This document shows positions 1 to 7,348 of a stretch of 64,000 bases of DNA, piece after piece. The stretch comes from Dermabacteraceae bacterium TAE3-ERU5. GTDB lineage: Bacteria; Actinomycetota; Actinomycetes; Actinomycetales; Dermabacteraceae. The stretch spans positions 186,001 through 250,000 of the forward strand of contig JAHUUK010000004.1 of NCBI GenBank assembly GCA_019218375.1, read 5' to 3'. Under the pieces are notes generated by a model, which made no database searches, was not told where the DNA came from, and worked only from the letters and a program-made list of their open reading frames with translations. The first letter of the stretch is position 1; every line of letters begins with the position of its first letter. A program made the position numbers and the translations under genes.

Positions 1-372
1 GTCTGCGGCCAGGTTAGAAACTCGCAGCGCGGGCGGCTGCGCCTTGTCACCGACCACTCCCCCCGTGGTGTTTGCGGTGGTGGCGCCGTAGAGCAACGGG
101 GATTCGCTGGCCAGGGAAATTCCGCGCAGCTGCGCAATCGGCGAGGGCGGCACGGCCTGGTAGGAGGCGTCCGTGCTCTGCGCCAAGTTTTCACGGGGAG
201 TAAACGGGCCGGGGCAGACCAGGTTTATTCCTCCCGCTCCCCCGCTTACCTTTTCACGCTGCTGGCTGGCGAGATCGGCCACCGGTAGCTCGAGCGTGAG
301 AGCCACGACCGCAGCGGCGGGAATCAGCGCGGCGGTGCCCAGGAGGAGCCTACGGGTAGCGGTGCGAATCAT
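1..372 (-). CDS. DUF5719-family secreted/anchored protein (N-terminal part)
   Basis: Reads from an ATG at 372 and runs off the left edge of the window, so only about 124 N-terminal residues are visible. The start overlaps the stop of the upstream large membrane glycosyltransferase-like gene by ATGA, so the two are translationally coupled. The N-terminus is basic (MIRTATRRLL) followed by a hydrophobic segment at about residues 8-28, which fits a signal anchor. A short motif with NLVCPGP follows at about 50-57. A protein of this kind directly after the large GT2 membrane protein and WhiB matches the actinobacterial DUF5719 family; the molecular function is unknown. The family call is from context and N-terminal pattern only. 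Confidence 0.6.
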   Translation of the reverse strand, partial: MIRTATRRLLLGTAALIPAAAVVALTLELPVADLASQQREKVSGGAGGINLVCPGPFTPRENLAQSTDASYQAVPPSPIAQLRGISLASESPLLYGATTANTTGGVVGDKAQPPALRVSNLAAD

Positions 373-3300
373 GCGTGGTCCTCCTCGTGGGAGCGGCGTA
401 GCGGCAGCGCCACCAAGACGCTAACCAGCCAGATCAGGTAGGCGGCGAAAGCGGTTAGGGTCGCGCCCGTCTCGTAACGCCCGATGCTTACCTCTCCCCC
501 GACTCCTGCGGGGAGGGTGAATCCCTGCGCCCAACCCGCAACCGTGACCGGCTGCAGCTTGGTCTTACCCGCGTAGGCGTACCAGCCGTCGTCGGCGCGC
601 GTCGAAACACGCACAACGCGTTCGTTAGCATGCGCTTCAACCTTGCCACGGGCCTCGATGCCACCGGGCGAAACGGGAATGATGACGGGCGATTCTGCAC
701 CCTCCACCTGGGCGTAACCGCTCGGTTTCGCTACTCGCCAAAGGCCGAAGTTTTCTCCCAGCGCCACCTTTTGCAGCGCGGGCACGGTATCCAGCCGGGT
801 CCCCAGTTCCTGCCCACCGGCCACGTTTCCGTTTACCACCACATAGCCGATGTTGAGCTGCGCCAGCGCGCCCTCCAGTTCCTCGTCGCGCCCGCCCACA
901 AGTGCCGCCACGGTGCTGCTAAAAGCCTTATCCGCGGCGTCTTCCGGGCTGCGCCCCACGACCCGCCAGCTGCCGTCTATGCGCTTGGCGGCCAGATCGG
1001 CATTAACGTCGGCCGCATCCTTCTTTCCGGTGTAGAGGCTCGCGTGCAAAGAGCCGTCCTGCCCCACCGTGATAACCAGGCTGCGCTGCTTTTCGGGGAG
1101 CTGCTGCGCGTGTGCGGAAGCCGCCGGGATAGCCAGCTGCGCGGCCTGCGAAGTAGCGAGCGGCACCAGCTGCCAGGCCCAGACCACACCGGTCGCGGCC
1201 ACCAGGAAAGCGGCCGTGAAGCGTACCGCTCGCCGCCAAAGCAGTTGCAGACGGCCCGTCACGCTCGGGTAGGGACGGATCGTATCGATGGTGGCAGCCG
1301 CAGCGGCGAGCAACCCCAGCATGGTGAAACCGAGCAGAACGGTGGGGACGCCGGTCAGGTTTCCCGCATCGCTAACCCCGACCACGGTGCGCGCCGTAAG
1401 CAGCGCCAGCGCCATAAACAGGGCGCTCGCAACCCAGCTGACGCGCGCCAGCGAACCGGCGGCGCGGGGAAGGAAAACAGCCACCAGCGCGAAAATCGCT
1501 ACGGGGATCATGCCTCCGCCGAGCATCAGCAGCTGCGGCAGCGGCGCACCGCTGGCTATCTGCGGCATTCCCTGGGGCCAGAGCAGCAAAATTTCACGCA
1601 GCCGCGCCGGGGTGTCGGTCCCGAGAACAGCACCGGAAGCGGCGAGCGTGCGCGGGTTTTCCCACCAGGAGGAGAAGTTACCCACCAGGAGCGGCAGGGA
1701 GGGTACGAACAGCCACAGCAGCCGCAGCCTGCGGCCCGGCACGAAAGGCAGCATGACCAGGGAAAGCAGCAGCAGAGCAAAGACCGTGGCGGGGAAAGCG
1801 GCAATTACCGGCACCAGCAGCAGACCGCAGGTAGCCGCGGCCGACAGACTGGGCCTGCGCGGCGGCCGCCCCATGGCGCGCGCCAGCGACCAGGCGGCCC
1901 AGGCCAGCAGGGTCAGCGCGAGCGCGTCTGCCCAGCGCCCAGCCATCAGGGAGGAAAGCATCGGCGGGGAAAGGGCGTAGCTCAGCGCCAGCAGCACGCG
2001 GCCGGGGGCGCTGCGGGTAAACATACCGGCGGCGAGGAAAGCTCCCCAGGTGGCAAACGGCAGCGCGAGCAGGAGCAGCCACGAGGTGTGCACGGTGAAC
2101 GGCCACAGTCCGATCAGCCGCACCAGGGGATCTATCGCGGCGGCGGCGCCCAGGCCCTGCGGCACCCACTCCGTGGCGAAGGAAGCGTAAGCGGTATCCG
2201 GCAGCGATTCGGCGCTGATGTAGTCTCCGCCCACGCTCTTGCCGGAAAGCACCAGGGGGGAAAGCCCGACCAGCGATATCGCGGCGGCAAAAAGCACGGC
2301 GATGAGTCCCGCCACGGGCTGCACGTTCTGCCCGTGGATCGGGCGTTCATCCACCACGTTGCAGATGCCCGTGCGGGTTAGCCGTCGGCGCACGGAACGA
2401 TCGTCGGAAGCCCAGACGCTTTCCGTAAACGTCTCCCACCAAAGGGTGCGCGTCTTAGCGCCCGATAGATAGAGGCGGCGCAGCGCGGGCCGGGAAACTT
2501 TCGCCCGGTGTGCTTCGTGGAAGGAACGCACCAGCACCGCGGGGCTGCGCTTAAGCACCGTCACGAAGGCGCGGGCATGCAGCCAGGCGTCACCAACCCG
2601 GTGCGCGGCGATGCTGAAAAGAATATGCCAGAGGGTAAGCAGCGGCAAAAAAGCCAGATCCAAAATCGCGCCCGGTGTGCTGCGCCGTTTAAAACGCTCC
2701 AAGATTTGGCTGGCGCGATCCTGTTCACTCCCCGCCTTTACCGTTTCTTCGCGGGCAATAACGCGCGCCTGTGGGGCCACGATTACCCGTTTACCGAAAC
2801 GCCAGGCGCGGCGGCAGAAATCTATCGCCATCCAGGGATCGCTCAGCAGGGCATCGACCCCGCCCATCGAACGCGCCACCTCTGTATCGAGCAGCATGCC
2901 ATCGAAAGCAACCGCCAGTACGTCGGAACGATCCGCCAGCTGCCCCTGGTCGATTTCGTAGGGTTCCACCTCTGTAACCAGGCGTCCGCCCATGGTCGTG
3001 GTGAAACCTACGTCTACCAGTTCGCGCGAATCATCCGCCGTGCCGCCGTCGGGCAGACCGGCGCGCCCGCGTCGGGTACAGCCGATAACGACACTGTCCG
3101 GGATCTCCCTCATGGTGCGCTGCAGGGTTTCCAGCGCTGCCGGGCCGGGCACCGAATCGGAAAAGAGCACCCACATGGTGTCGCAGTTGCAGCGGTAAAG
3201 CGCCCCGGTAAAAACGCTGGCAACGCTGGCGCTACTGGAAACCCGGGTAATGGATTCGATGCGGCCCGCAGCCAGCTCCTGCGTCAGCCGTGCCTCCACC

Positions 3301-3443
3301 TGTTCGGGGAGAGAATCGGAGGCAACCACCTCTACGCGATCCGGGGCCACGGTCTGGGCCGCGAGTGCGTCCAGGGTACGCACCGAGTAGCCGTGGTCAC
3401 CCAGCAGGATAACCACGGCCCTAGTTGTTAAGCGTGCACCCAC
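369..3443 (-). CDS. Large membrane protein with GT2-like N-terminal domain
   Basis: About 1024 residues. The first ~250 residues have the layout of a family 2 glycosyltransferase, followed by a long C-terminal half with many hydrophobic helices and a soluble extracellular-looking segment near the C-terminus. Catalytic signatures look weakened: where relatives have a DD/DxD after the beta strand, this protein has VLFSDS, and the later acidic motif is SDPWMAIDF. It may therefore be a non-catalytic or altered transferase. GTG at 3443 is preferred because GGAGG lies 5 nt upstream; the GTG two codons earlier abuts that site. WhiB lies 18 nt upstream and DUF5719 overlaps downstream, suggesting one envelope-related operon. 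The substrate is unknown. Confidence 0.7.
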   Translation of the reverse strand: MGARLTTRAVVILLGDHGYSVRTLDALAAQTVAPDRVEVVASDSLPEQVEARLTQELAAGRIESITRVSSSASVASVFTGALYRCNCDTMWVLFSDSVPGPAALETLQRTMREIPDSVVIGCTRRGRAGLPDGGTADDSRELVDVGFTTTMGGRLVTEVEPYEIDQGQLADRSDVLAVAFDGMLLDTEVARSMGGVDALLSDPWMAIDFCRRAWRFGKRVIVAPQARVIAREETVKAGSEQDRASQILERFKRRSTPGAILDLAFLPLLTLWHILFSIAAHRVGDAWLHARAFVTVLKRSPAVLVRSFHEAHRAKVSRPALRRLYLSGAKTRTLWWETFTESVWASDDRSVRRRLTRTGICNVVDERPIHGQNVQPVAGLIAVLFAAAISLVGLSPLVLSGKSVGGDYISAESLPDTAYASFATEWVPQGLGAAAAIDPLVRLIGLWPFTVHTSWLLLLALPFATWGAFLAAGMFTRSAPGRVLLALSYALSPPMLSSLMAGRWADALALTLLAWAAWSLARAMGRPPRRPSLSAAATCGLLLVPVIAAFPATVFALLLLSLVMLPFVPGRRLRLLWLFVPSLPLLVGNFSSWWENPRTLAASGAVLGTDTPARLREILLLWPQGMPQIASGAPLPQLLMLGGGMIPVAIFALVAVFLPRAAGSLARVSWVASALFMALALLTARTVVGVSDAGNLTGVPTVLLGFTMLGLLAAAAATIDTIRPYPSVTGRLQLLWRRAVRFTAAFLVAATGVVWAWQLVPLATSQAAQLAIPAASAHAQQLPEKQRSLVITVGQDGSLHASLYTGKKDAADVNADLAAKRIDGSWRVVGRSPEDAADKAFSSTVAALVGGRDEELEGALAQLNIGYVVVNGNVAGGQELGTRLDTVPALQKVALGENFGLWRVAKPSGYAQVEGAESPVIIPVSPGGIEARGKVEAHANERVVRVSTRADDGWYAYAGKTKLQPVTVAGWAQGFTLPAGVGGEVSIGRYETGATLTAFAAYLIWLVSVLVALPLRRSHEEDHA

Positions 3444-3461
3444 GCGCACCTCCGGAAAGTG

Positions 3462-3773
3462 TTAGATCGCCCTACGTTTAAGTTTGCGTCGCTCACGTTC
3501 CGAGAGTCCACCCCAGATGCCGAAACGCTCATCATGGGCCAGGGCATATTCCAGACATTCCGCGCGTACTTCGCAGGAAACGCAAACGCGCTTCGCTTCT
3601 CGCGTCGAACCACCCTTTTCGGGGAAAAATGCTTCCGGGTCTGTCTGCGCGCACAGCGCCCGCTCCTGCCACGAACCGGCTTCGTCATCCTGTTCGTCGG
3701 CATCAAAAAAGGATCCGAGATCCACCAGGGAGAGCGCGGCATCCTCGGTACTGACGTAACGTTTCTGCGTCAT
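3462..3773 (-). CDS. whiB: WhiB-family iron-sulfur transcriptional regulator (WhiB2/WhmD-like)
   Basis: A 103-residue protein of typical WhiB length. It has the four cluster-ligating cysteines in C-X22-C-X2-C-X5-C spacing (about residues 41, 64, 67 and 73), the GIWGG turn and a basic C-terminal tail (RERRKLKRRA). WhiB proteins bind a 4Fe-4S cluster and act with the primary sigma factor. The sequence around ALCAQTDPEAFFPEKGG and the divergent fbiB-like gene resemble the M. tuberculosis whiB2 locus (cell division/septation regulator). ATG at 3773 is chosen over an upstream in-frame codon because GGGAG lies 8 nt before it. A strong sigma-70-like promoter lies about 65 nt upstream. Confidence 0.93.
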   Translation of the reverse strand: MTQKRYVSTEDAALSLVDLGSFFDADEQDDEAGSWQERALCAQTDPEAFFPEKGGSTREAKRVCVSCEVRAECLEYALAHDERFGIWGGLSERERRKLKRRAI

Positions 3774-3839
3774 GCGATCGACTCCCGTGCAACTGGCGAA
3801 AAAAGACAAAATGTCACGGCGCGCCGCGACCTTCCCTAA

Positions 3840-3868
3840 ATTACACCCGTGTTATCAGTGCGCGTCAA
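3840..3868 (-). promoter_or_regulatory. Predicted whiB promoter
   Basis: On the minus strand TTGACG (3868-3863) and TGTAAT (3845-3840) are separated by exactly 17 nt, close to the sigma-70 consensus. Transcription would start near 3833, giving a leader of about 60 nt before the whiB ATG at 3773. Read directly from the sequence; not experimentally shown. Confidence 0.65.
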
Positions 3869-3915
3869 GCGAGCAACCCCGGCAAAGCCCTGACCAGGCG
3901 CGCCTGAACAGCGCT

Positions 3916-3944
3916 TTTACCAAAAGCGACGAAAGGCTCACAAT
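3916..3944 (+). promoter_or_regulatory. Possible promoter for the cofE-TIGR03089 pair
   Basis: TTTACC (3916-3921) and CACAAT (3939-3944) are separated by 17 nt and point towards the TTG start at 3978. Each hexamer matches the sigma-70 consensus at four of six positions. It lies in the same 200-nt divergent region as the whiB promoter. Confidence 0.4.
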
Positions 3945-3977
3945 GGTAGCTAACAGGTCATAGCGAGGGAGCAGGCA

Positions 3978-5006
3978 TTGCCCGGCAAAGCAAACACGCA
4001 AAACAGCGAAACAAACATCCAAATCATCCCCCTGCGCGGGATCCCCGAAGTGGTTGCGGGCAGCGACCTAACGCAGCTAATCCTGGCGTGCTGCACCGGC
4101 CCCCTCTCCCTAACCGACGGCGACATCATTTGCGTGGCCAGCAAAATCGTTTCCAAAAGCCTCGGCCTGCAAATCCCGCCAACCGAAAAAGAAGCCGCCG
4201 AGGCCGCGCACTTTTCCCGCATAGTGGCGCGCAGGCGCGGCCCCTCCCGCATCACCAGCGTCGGCGTCACGGTAAGCGGACCCGTGATGGCGGCGGCGGG
4301 AATAGACGCCTCGAACACCGGCGGGCAGCACCTGCTTACCCTGCCCACGGACCCCGACGGCGAGGCGGAAAAACTGCGCCGGGCACTGTCGGCCAGCAGC
4401 GGAAAGCGACTCGGGGTACTGATTACCGATACCGTTTCACGCCCCTGGCGGCTCGGAATAGCCGACATTGCGCTCGGCGCCAGCGGAGTGCGCACCATAG
4501 ACGATGCGCGCGGCGGCACCGATCGCGACGGGCGGGTACTGGGAATCACGCAACGCGCCCTGGCCGACGAGGTGGCCTGCGCCGCCGACCTCGCGCGTAG
4601 CAAAGCGAACGGTGCGGCGGTGGTGATCGTGCGCGGCCTGGCCCCGCATGTGCACGGCTTAACCGAGGGGGCGCGGCAGCTAAACCGCACCGGCGCAGAC
4701 GACTGGTTTGCGCGCGCCAGCCTGGAATCCGTTTGGCACGCGCTAGGGTGCCCCGACGGCGAAGACGACGTGGCCTCCCTGGAGGAAGAGGAAGCCGCCC
4801 TGCGCCGCGCGCGGGCGCTACGCAAAGCCCTGCATGCGGAGCCCGGCCCCGTTCCCCGGTTTGTTTGGCAAACGGATAGGCTGATCGTCTACCCGGCAGA
4901 GAAAACCGCTGCCGCGCTGATCGCGGCCGCGCGTTTTTGCGCCCGTGCCGAAGCCGCGCTGCGCGCCGAGAACCTGCCCGCCCTAACGGAGCTGAAAGAT
5001 GTCTAA
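3978..5006 (+). CDS. cofE: Coenzyme F420-0:L-glutamate ligase (CofE domain, truncated FbiB-like)
   Basis: Adds gamma-linked glutamate to F420-0 using GTP in the known family. The first ~245 residues carry the CofE pattern: DGDIICVASKIVSK, AAGIDASNTG, and ITDTVSRPWRLGIADIALG, followed by ADEVACAADLARSKA. The last ~95 residues begin with GARQLNRTGADDWF, resembling the linker of FbiB, but the FMN/nitroreductase-type domain of mycobacterial FbiB (about 450 aa in total) is missing. The start is TTG at 3978 with GGGAG upstream. WhiB is divergent, as in mycobacteria, but no fbiA (CofD) lies between them. Whether the organism makes F420 cannot be judged from this window. Confidence 0.85.
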   Translation: MPGKANTQNSETNIQIIPLRGIPEVVAGSDLTQLILACCTGPLSLTDGDIICVASKIVSKSLGLQIPPTEKEAAEAAHFSRIVARRRGPSRITSVGVTVSGPVMAAAGIDASNTGGQHLLTLPTDPDGEAEKLRRALSASSGKRLGVLITDTVSRPWRLGIADIALGASGVRTIDDARGGTDRDGRVLGITQRALADEVACAADLARSKANGAAVVIVRGLAPHVHGLTEGARQLNRTGADDWFARASLESVWHALGCPDGEDDVASLEEEEAALRRARALRKALHAEPGPVPRFVWQTDRLIVYPAEKTAAALIAAARFCARAEAALRAENLPALTELKDV

Positions 5007-5667
5007 CCCGAAAACCCTATTTAGCGCCTGCACCGGCCAAAGCCCCCTGCTCACCTGGTATGACGCTAACGAAGGCAGGATGGAACTATCGGGCCGCGTG
5101 GTGGGAAACTGGCTAATCAAACTGGCCAACCTGCTCACCGTGGAAATGGGGATGCTGCCCGGGGAGGTGCTGCGCATAGACACCCCGCCGCACTGGAAGA
5201 GCTGCCTGCTGGCCCTGGCCGCGAGCAGTTGCGGCGTGCTGGTCGATGCGACCGCACAGGAGCCGGACGTGGTGGTGAGCGATACCGCGCAGGCGGCCGA
5301 CGATTTCCCCGCCGCACGCGAAGTGCTGCTGCTCGAAGCGGCATCGCTGCCGCTGAAGTATCGCGGCGAGGTCACCTGGCCCTGCCGCGATCTGCTGGTC
5401 GAGGTCAGGGGTATGTCGGACGAACTTGAGGCGGACCTCTCCCCCGCTTTCGCGGAAATGATTTTGCCTGACGGGATCCACCTGCGTAGCCCCCTACCGG
5501 AGATTTCCTCCCCGCGCGCACTGGCCGTGCACGGCCCCTACAGTGAAGAGGTCCTGGCCGCCGCTTTAGCTAATATCTGCGGCGGAGGCAGGTTGTTGGT
5601 TAGCCCCGCGCCGCTCACCGCCGACGTCTATGCCGCCGAGGGAATAACTCCCCTGCTGGGAGGTTAA
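4999..5667 (+). CDS. TIGR03089-family protein (acyl-CoA synthetase-like, small)
   Basis: 222 residues, overlapping the end of the CofE gene by 8 nt, so co-translated with it. It begins with a short AMP-binding-enzyme-like N-terminal region (SPLLTWYDANEGRMELSG..., then WLIKLANLL), but the length is far below a full adenylating enzyme and no ATP-binding P-loop or core motifs are seen. This matches the actinobacterial TIGR03089 family, which in M. tuberculosis sits in the same wider neighbourhood (Rv3268). The activity is unknown; it is probably not a functional synthetase by itself. Confidence 0.75.
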   Translation: MSNPKTLFSACTGQSPLLTWYDANEGRMELSGRVVGNWLIKLANLLTVEMGMLPGEVLRIDTPPHWKSCLLALAASSCGVLVDATAQEPDVVVSDTAQAADDFPAAREVLLLEAASLPLKYRGEVTWPCRDLLVEVRGMSDELEADLSPAFAEMILPDGIHLRSPLPEISSPRALAVHGPYSEEVLAAALANICGGGRLLVSPAPLTADVYAAEGITPLLGG

Positions 5668-5692
5668 GCCTCCCGCTTTTGCGCTGCCGCGC

Positions 5693-6439
5693 TCAGGATT
5701 CGCGCAGGCGGCGGATCGCTTCGCTCGGCTCGCCGTCGTATTCGATCCGGCCGCCGCGCAGGAACACTATCCGGCTGCAGAGCTTTTCCAGCATGTCGAG
5801 TTCGTGCGAGACGATAACCATCGTCTTGCCGTCCTCCTGCAGTTCCCGGATACGGGCCAGGCACTTGCGCTGGAAAGGTTCGTCCCCGACGGAGAGGATT
5901 TCATCGACCAGGAAAATATCCGGGTCGGTGTGCACCGCGACGGCGAAAGCCAGCCGCAGGAACATGCCGGAGCTGTAGTACTTAACGTCGGTGTCGATGA
6001 ACTCTTCGATTTCGGAGAACGCGACTATGTCGGCAAACTTCGCGTCGATCTCTTCCTTAGTCATGCCGAGAATCGCGCCGTTTAGGTAGACGTTTTCGCG
6101 TCCCGACAGGTCCGGGTGGAAGCCCGCGCCGACCTCGATCAGCCCGGCAACCTTACCGCGCGTGAGCACGCGGCCCCGGTCCGGGAATAGCACCCCGGAA
6201 ATATTCTTTAACAGGGTGGATTTACCGCTGCCGTTAAAACCGATCAGGCCGACCGTTTCCCCCGCGTGCACCGTGAGGGAGATGTCGTGCAGCGCCGTGA
6301 ACTTATCGCGCAGCTTCTTACCCTGCAGGGCGGCGAATACGAGTTCTTTCAGCGCCCGGTTGTGGTTGAGCACGAACTCTTTCGAGACGTTTTCGATCCG
6401 CACCATTTCGCGTGCGTCGCCCGCTGACTGGTTTGCCAC
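5693..6439 (-). CDS. wzt: Polysaccharide ABC exporter, ATP-binding subunit (Wzt/TagH type)
   Basis: 248 residues with a short Wzt-type N-terminus (VRIENVSKEFVLNHNRALKELVFAAL) and a complete nucleotide-binding domain: Walker A GFNGSGKST, signature YSSGM, Walker B IFLVDEI and the switch histidine in IVSHE. It lacks the C-terminal glycan-recognition domain of some Wzt proteins. It pairs with the permease just upstream (9 nt gap) to move a lipid-linked polymer across the membrane. Directly downstream of GlfT2 and Glf, the cargo is most likely galactofuran, as for Rv3781/Rv3783. GTG start with AAGGAG 5 nt upstream. Confidence 0.93.
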   Translation of the reverse strand: MANQSAGDAREMVRIENVSKEFVLNHNRALKELVFAALQGKKLRDKFTALHDISLTVHAGETVGLIGFNGSGKSTLLKNISGVLFPDRGRVLTRGKVAGLIEVGAGFHPDLSGRENVYLNGAILGMTKEEIDAKFADIVAFSEIEEFIDTDVKYYSSGMFLRLAFAVAVHTDPDIFLVDEILSVGDEPFQRKCLARIRELQEDGKTMVIVSHELDMLEKLCSRIVFLRGGRIEYDGEPSEAIRRLRES

Positions 6440-6448
6440 GAATGCTCC

Positions 6449-7348
6449 TTACAGGGACTGCGCGAACTCGCGCTTGGTGCGCTCGAACACGAGGTTGCCG
6501 ACGACGAAAGTGACCAGGGCAAGCAGCAGACCCACCCACCAAATACCGTGGATCTGGCTGTAGAGGAGGGCCTCTTCCGGCGGGAAGGTGACTCCGCTCG
6601 TGACCTGCCAGAAACCGTAGTGGAACAGTTCCACCACCACGGTGATCGGGTTTGCGCTGTAGAGCCAAAACAGCCAGCTGTCTCCCAGCACGTTCTGCAC
6701 CATCGTGATCTTGTACATGATCGGGGAGGTCCAGGTCAGCACCATCACGATCATGTCCACGAAGTTTTCGATATCGCGAAATGCCGCGTTTAGCGCCGCC
6801 GTGAGCATGCCCAATCCCAGGGTGAAAATAACCAGGATCAGCATGCCCAGGCAGATCGCGGCGAGGTTCGCCGGGCCGGGACGCCAGCCCACCAGCAGCG
6901 CACCGGCGGCTAGCACCACCAGCTGCGGGATGAAGTGAATCAGCGCCACGATCATCGAGGAATACGGGAACAGTTCGCTGGGCAGGTAAATCTTGCGCAC
7001 CAGCGAATCGTTGCTCGTGATGGCGCGGGTGCAGTTACCGAAGGTCTCACCGAACAGGTTGATCACTACGATGCCGGAGAAAAGATAGACCGCGTAGTTG
7101 TGTACGCCCTTTTCTAGCTGCAGGAACAGCCCCAGCGCCACGTAAAAGACCGCGAACTGCACAGCGGGCTTAACGTAGCTCCAGGCCATGCCGAGCGCGC
7201 TGCCCCGGTAGCGCACCCGCAGCTCCTTACGCACCAAAAGCGTGAGCAGGTAGCGGTTAATGAAGGGGTTGCGCCAGCCCGCGTCCTGACCGGGGGTGCG
7301 CCATCCCTCCGCCCGTTCCTGGGCGGAGGGTAACACTAGCCGGTTCAC
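6449..7348 (-). CDS. wzm: Polysaccharide ABC exporter, permease subunit (Wzm/TagG type)
   Basis: 299 residues with about six hydrophobic helices, the usual ABC-2 permease layout, and the conserved cytoplasmic N-terminal segment ending in RYRGSALGMAWSYVKP. It forms the membrane channel for the adjacent ATPase. The GTG start overlaps the glfT2 stop (GTGA) and has no strong ribosome binding site of its own, so it is translationally coupled to glfT2. It ends 9 nt before the ATPase start. The expected cargo is undecaprenyl-linked galactan. Confidence 0.92.
   Translation of the reverse strand: MNRLVLPSAQERAEGWRTPGQDAGWRNPFINRYLLTLLVRKELRVRYRGSALGMAWSYVKPAVQFAVFYVALGLFLQLEKGVHNYAVYLFSGIVVINLFGETFGNCTRAITSNDSLVRKIYLPSELFPYSSMIVALIHFIPQLVVLAAGALLVGWRPGPANLAAICLGMLILVIFTLGLGMLTAALNAAFRDIENFVDMIVMVLTWTSPIMYKITMVQNVLGDSWLFWLYSANPITVVVELFHYGFWQVTSGVTFPPEEALLYSQIHGIWWVGLLLALVTFVVGNLVFERTKREFAQSL

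Noticed and set aside
630-2381. Long plus-strand open frame opposite the large membrane protein
   Set aside because: Gln/Arg/Gly-rich antisense frame with no recognisable motif or ribosome binding site; the minus-strand protein has clear membrane helices.
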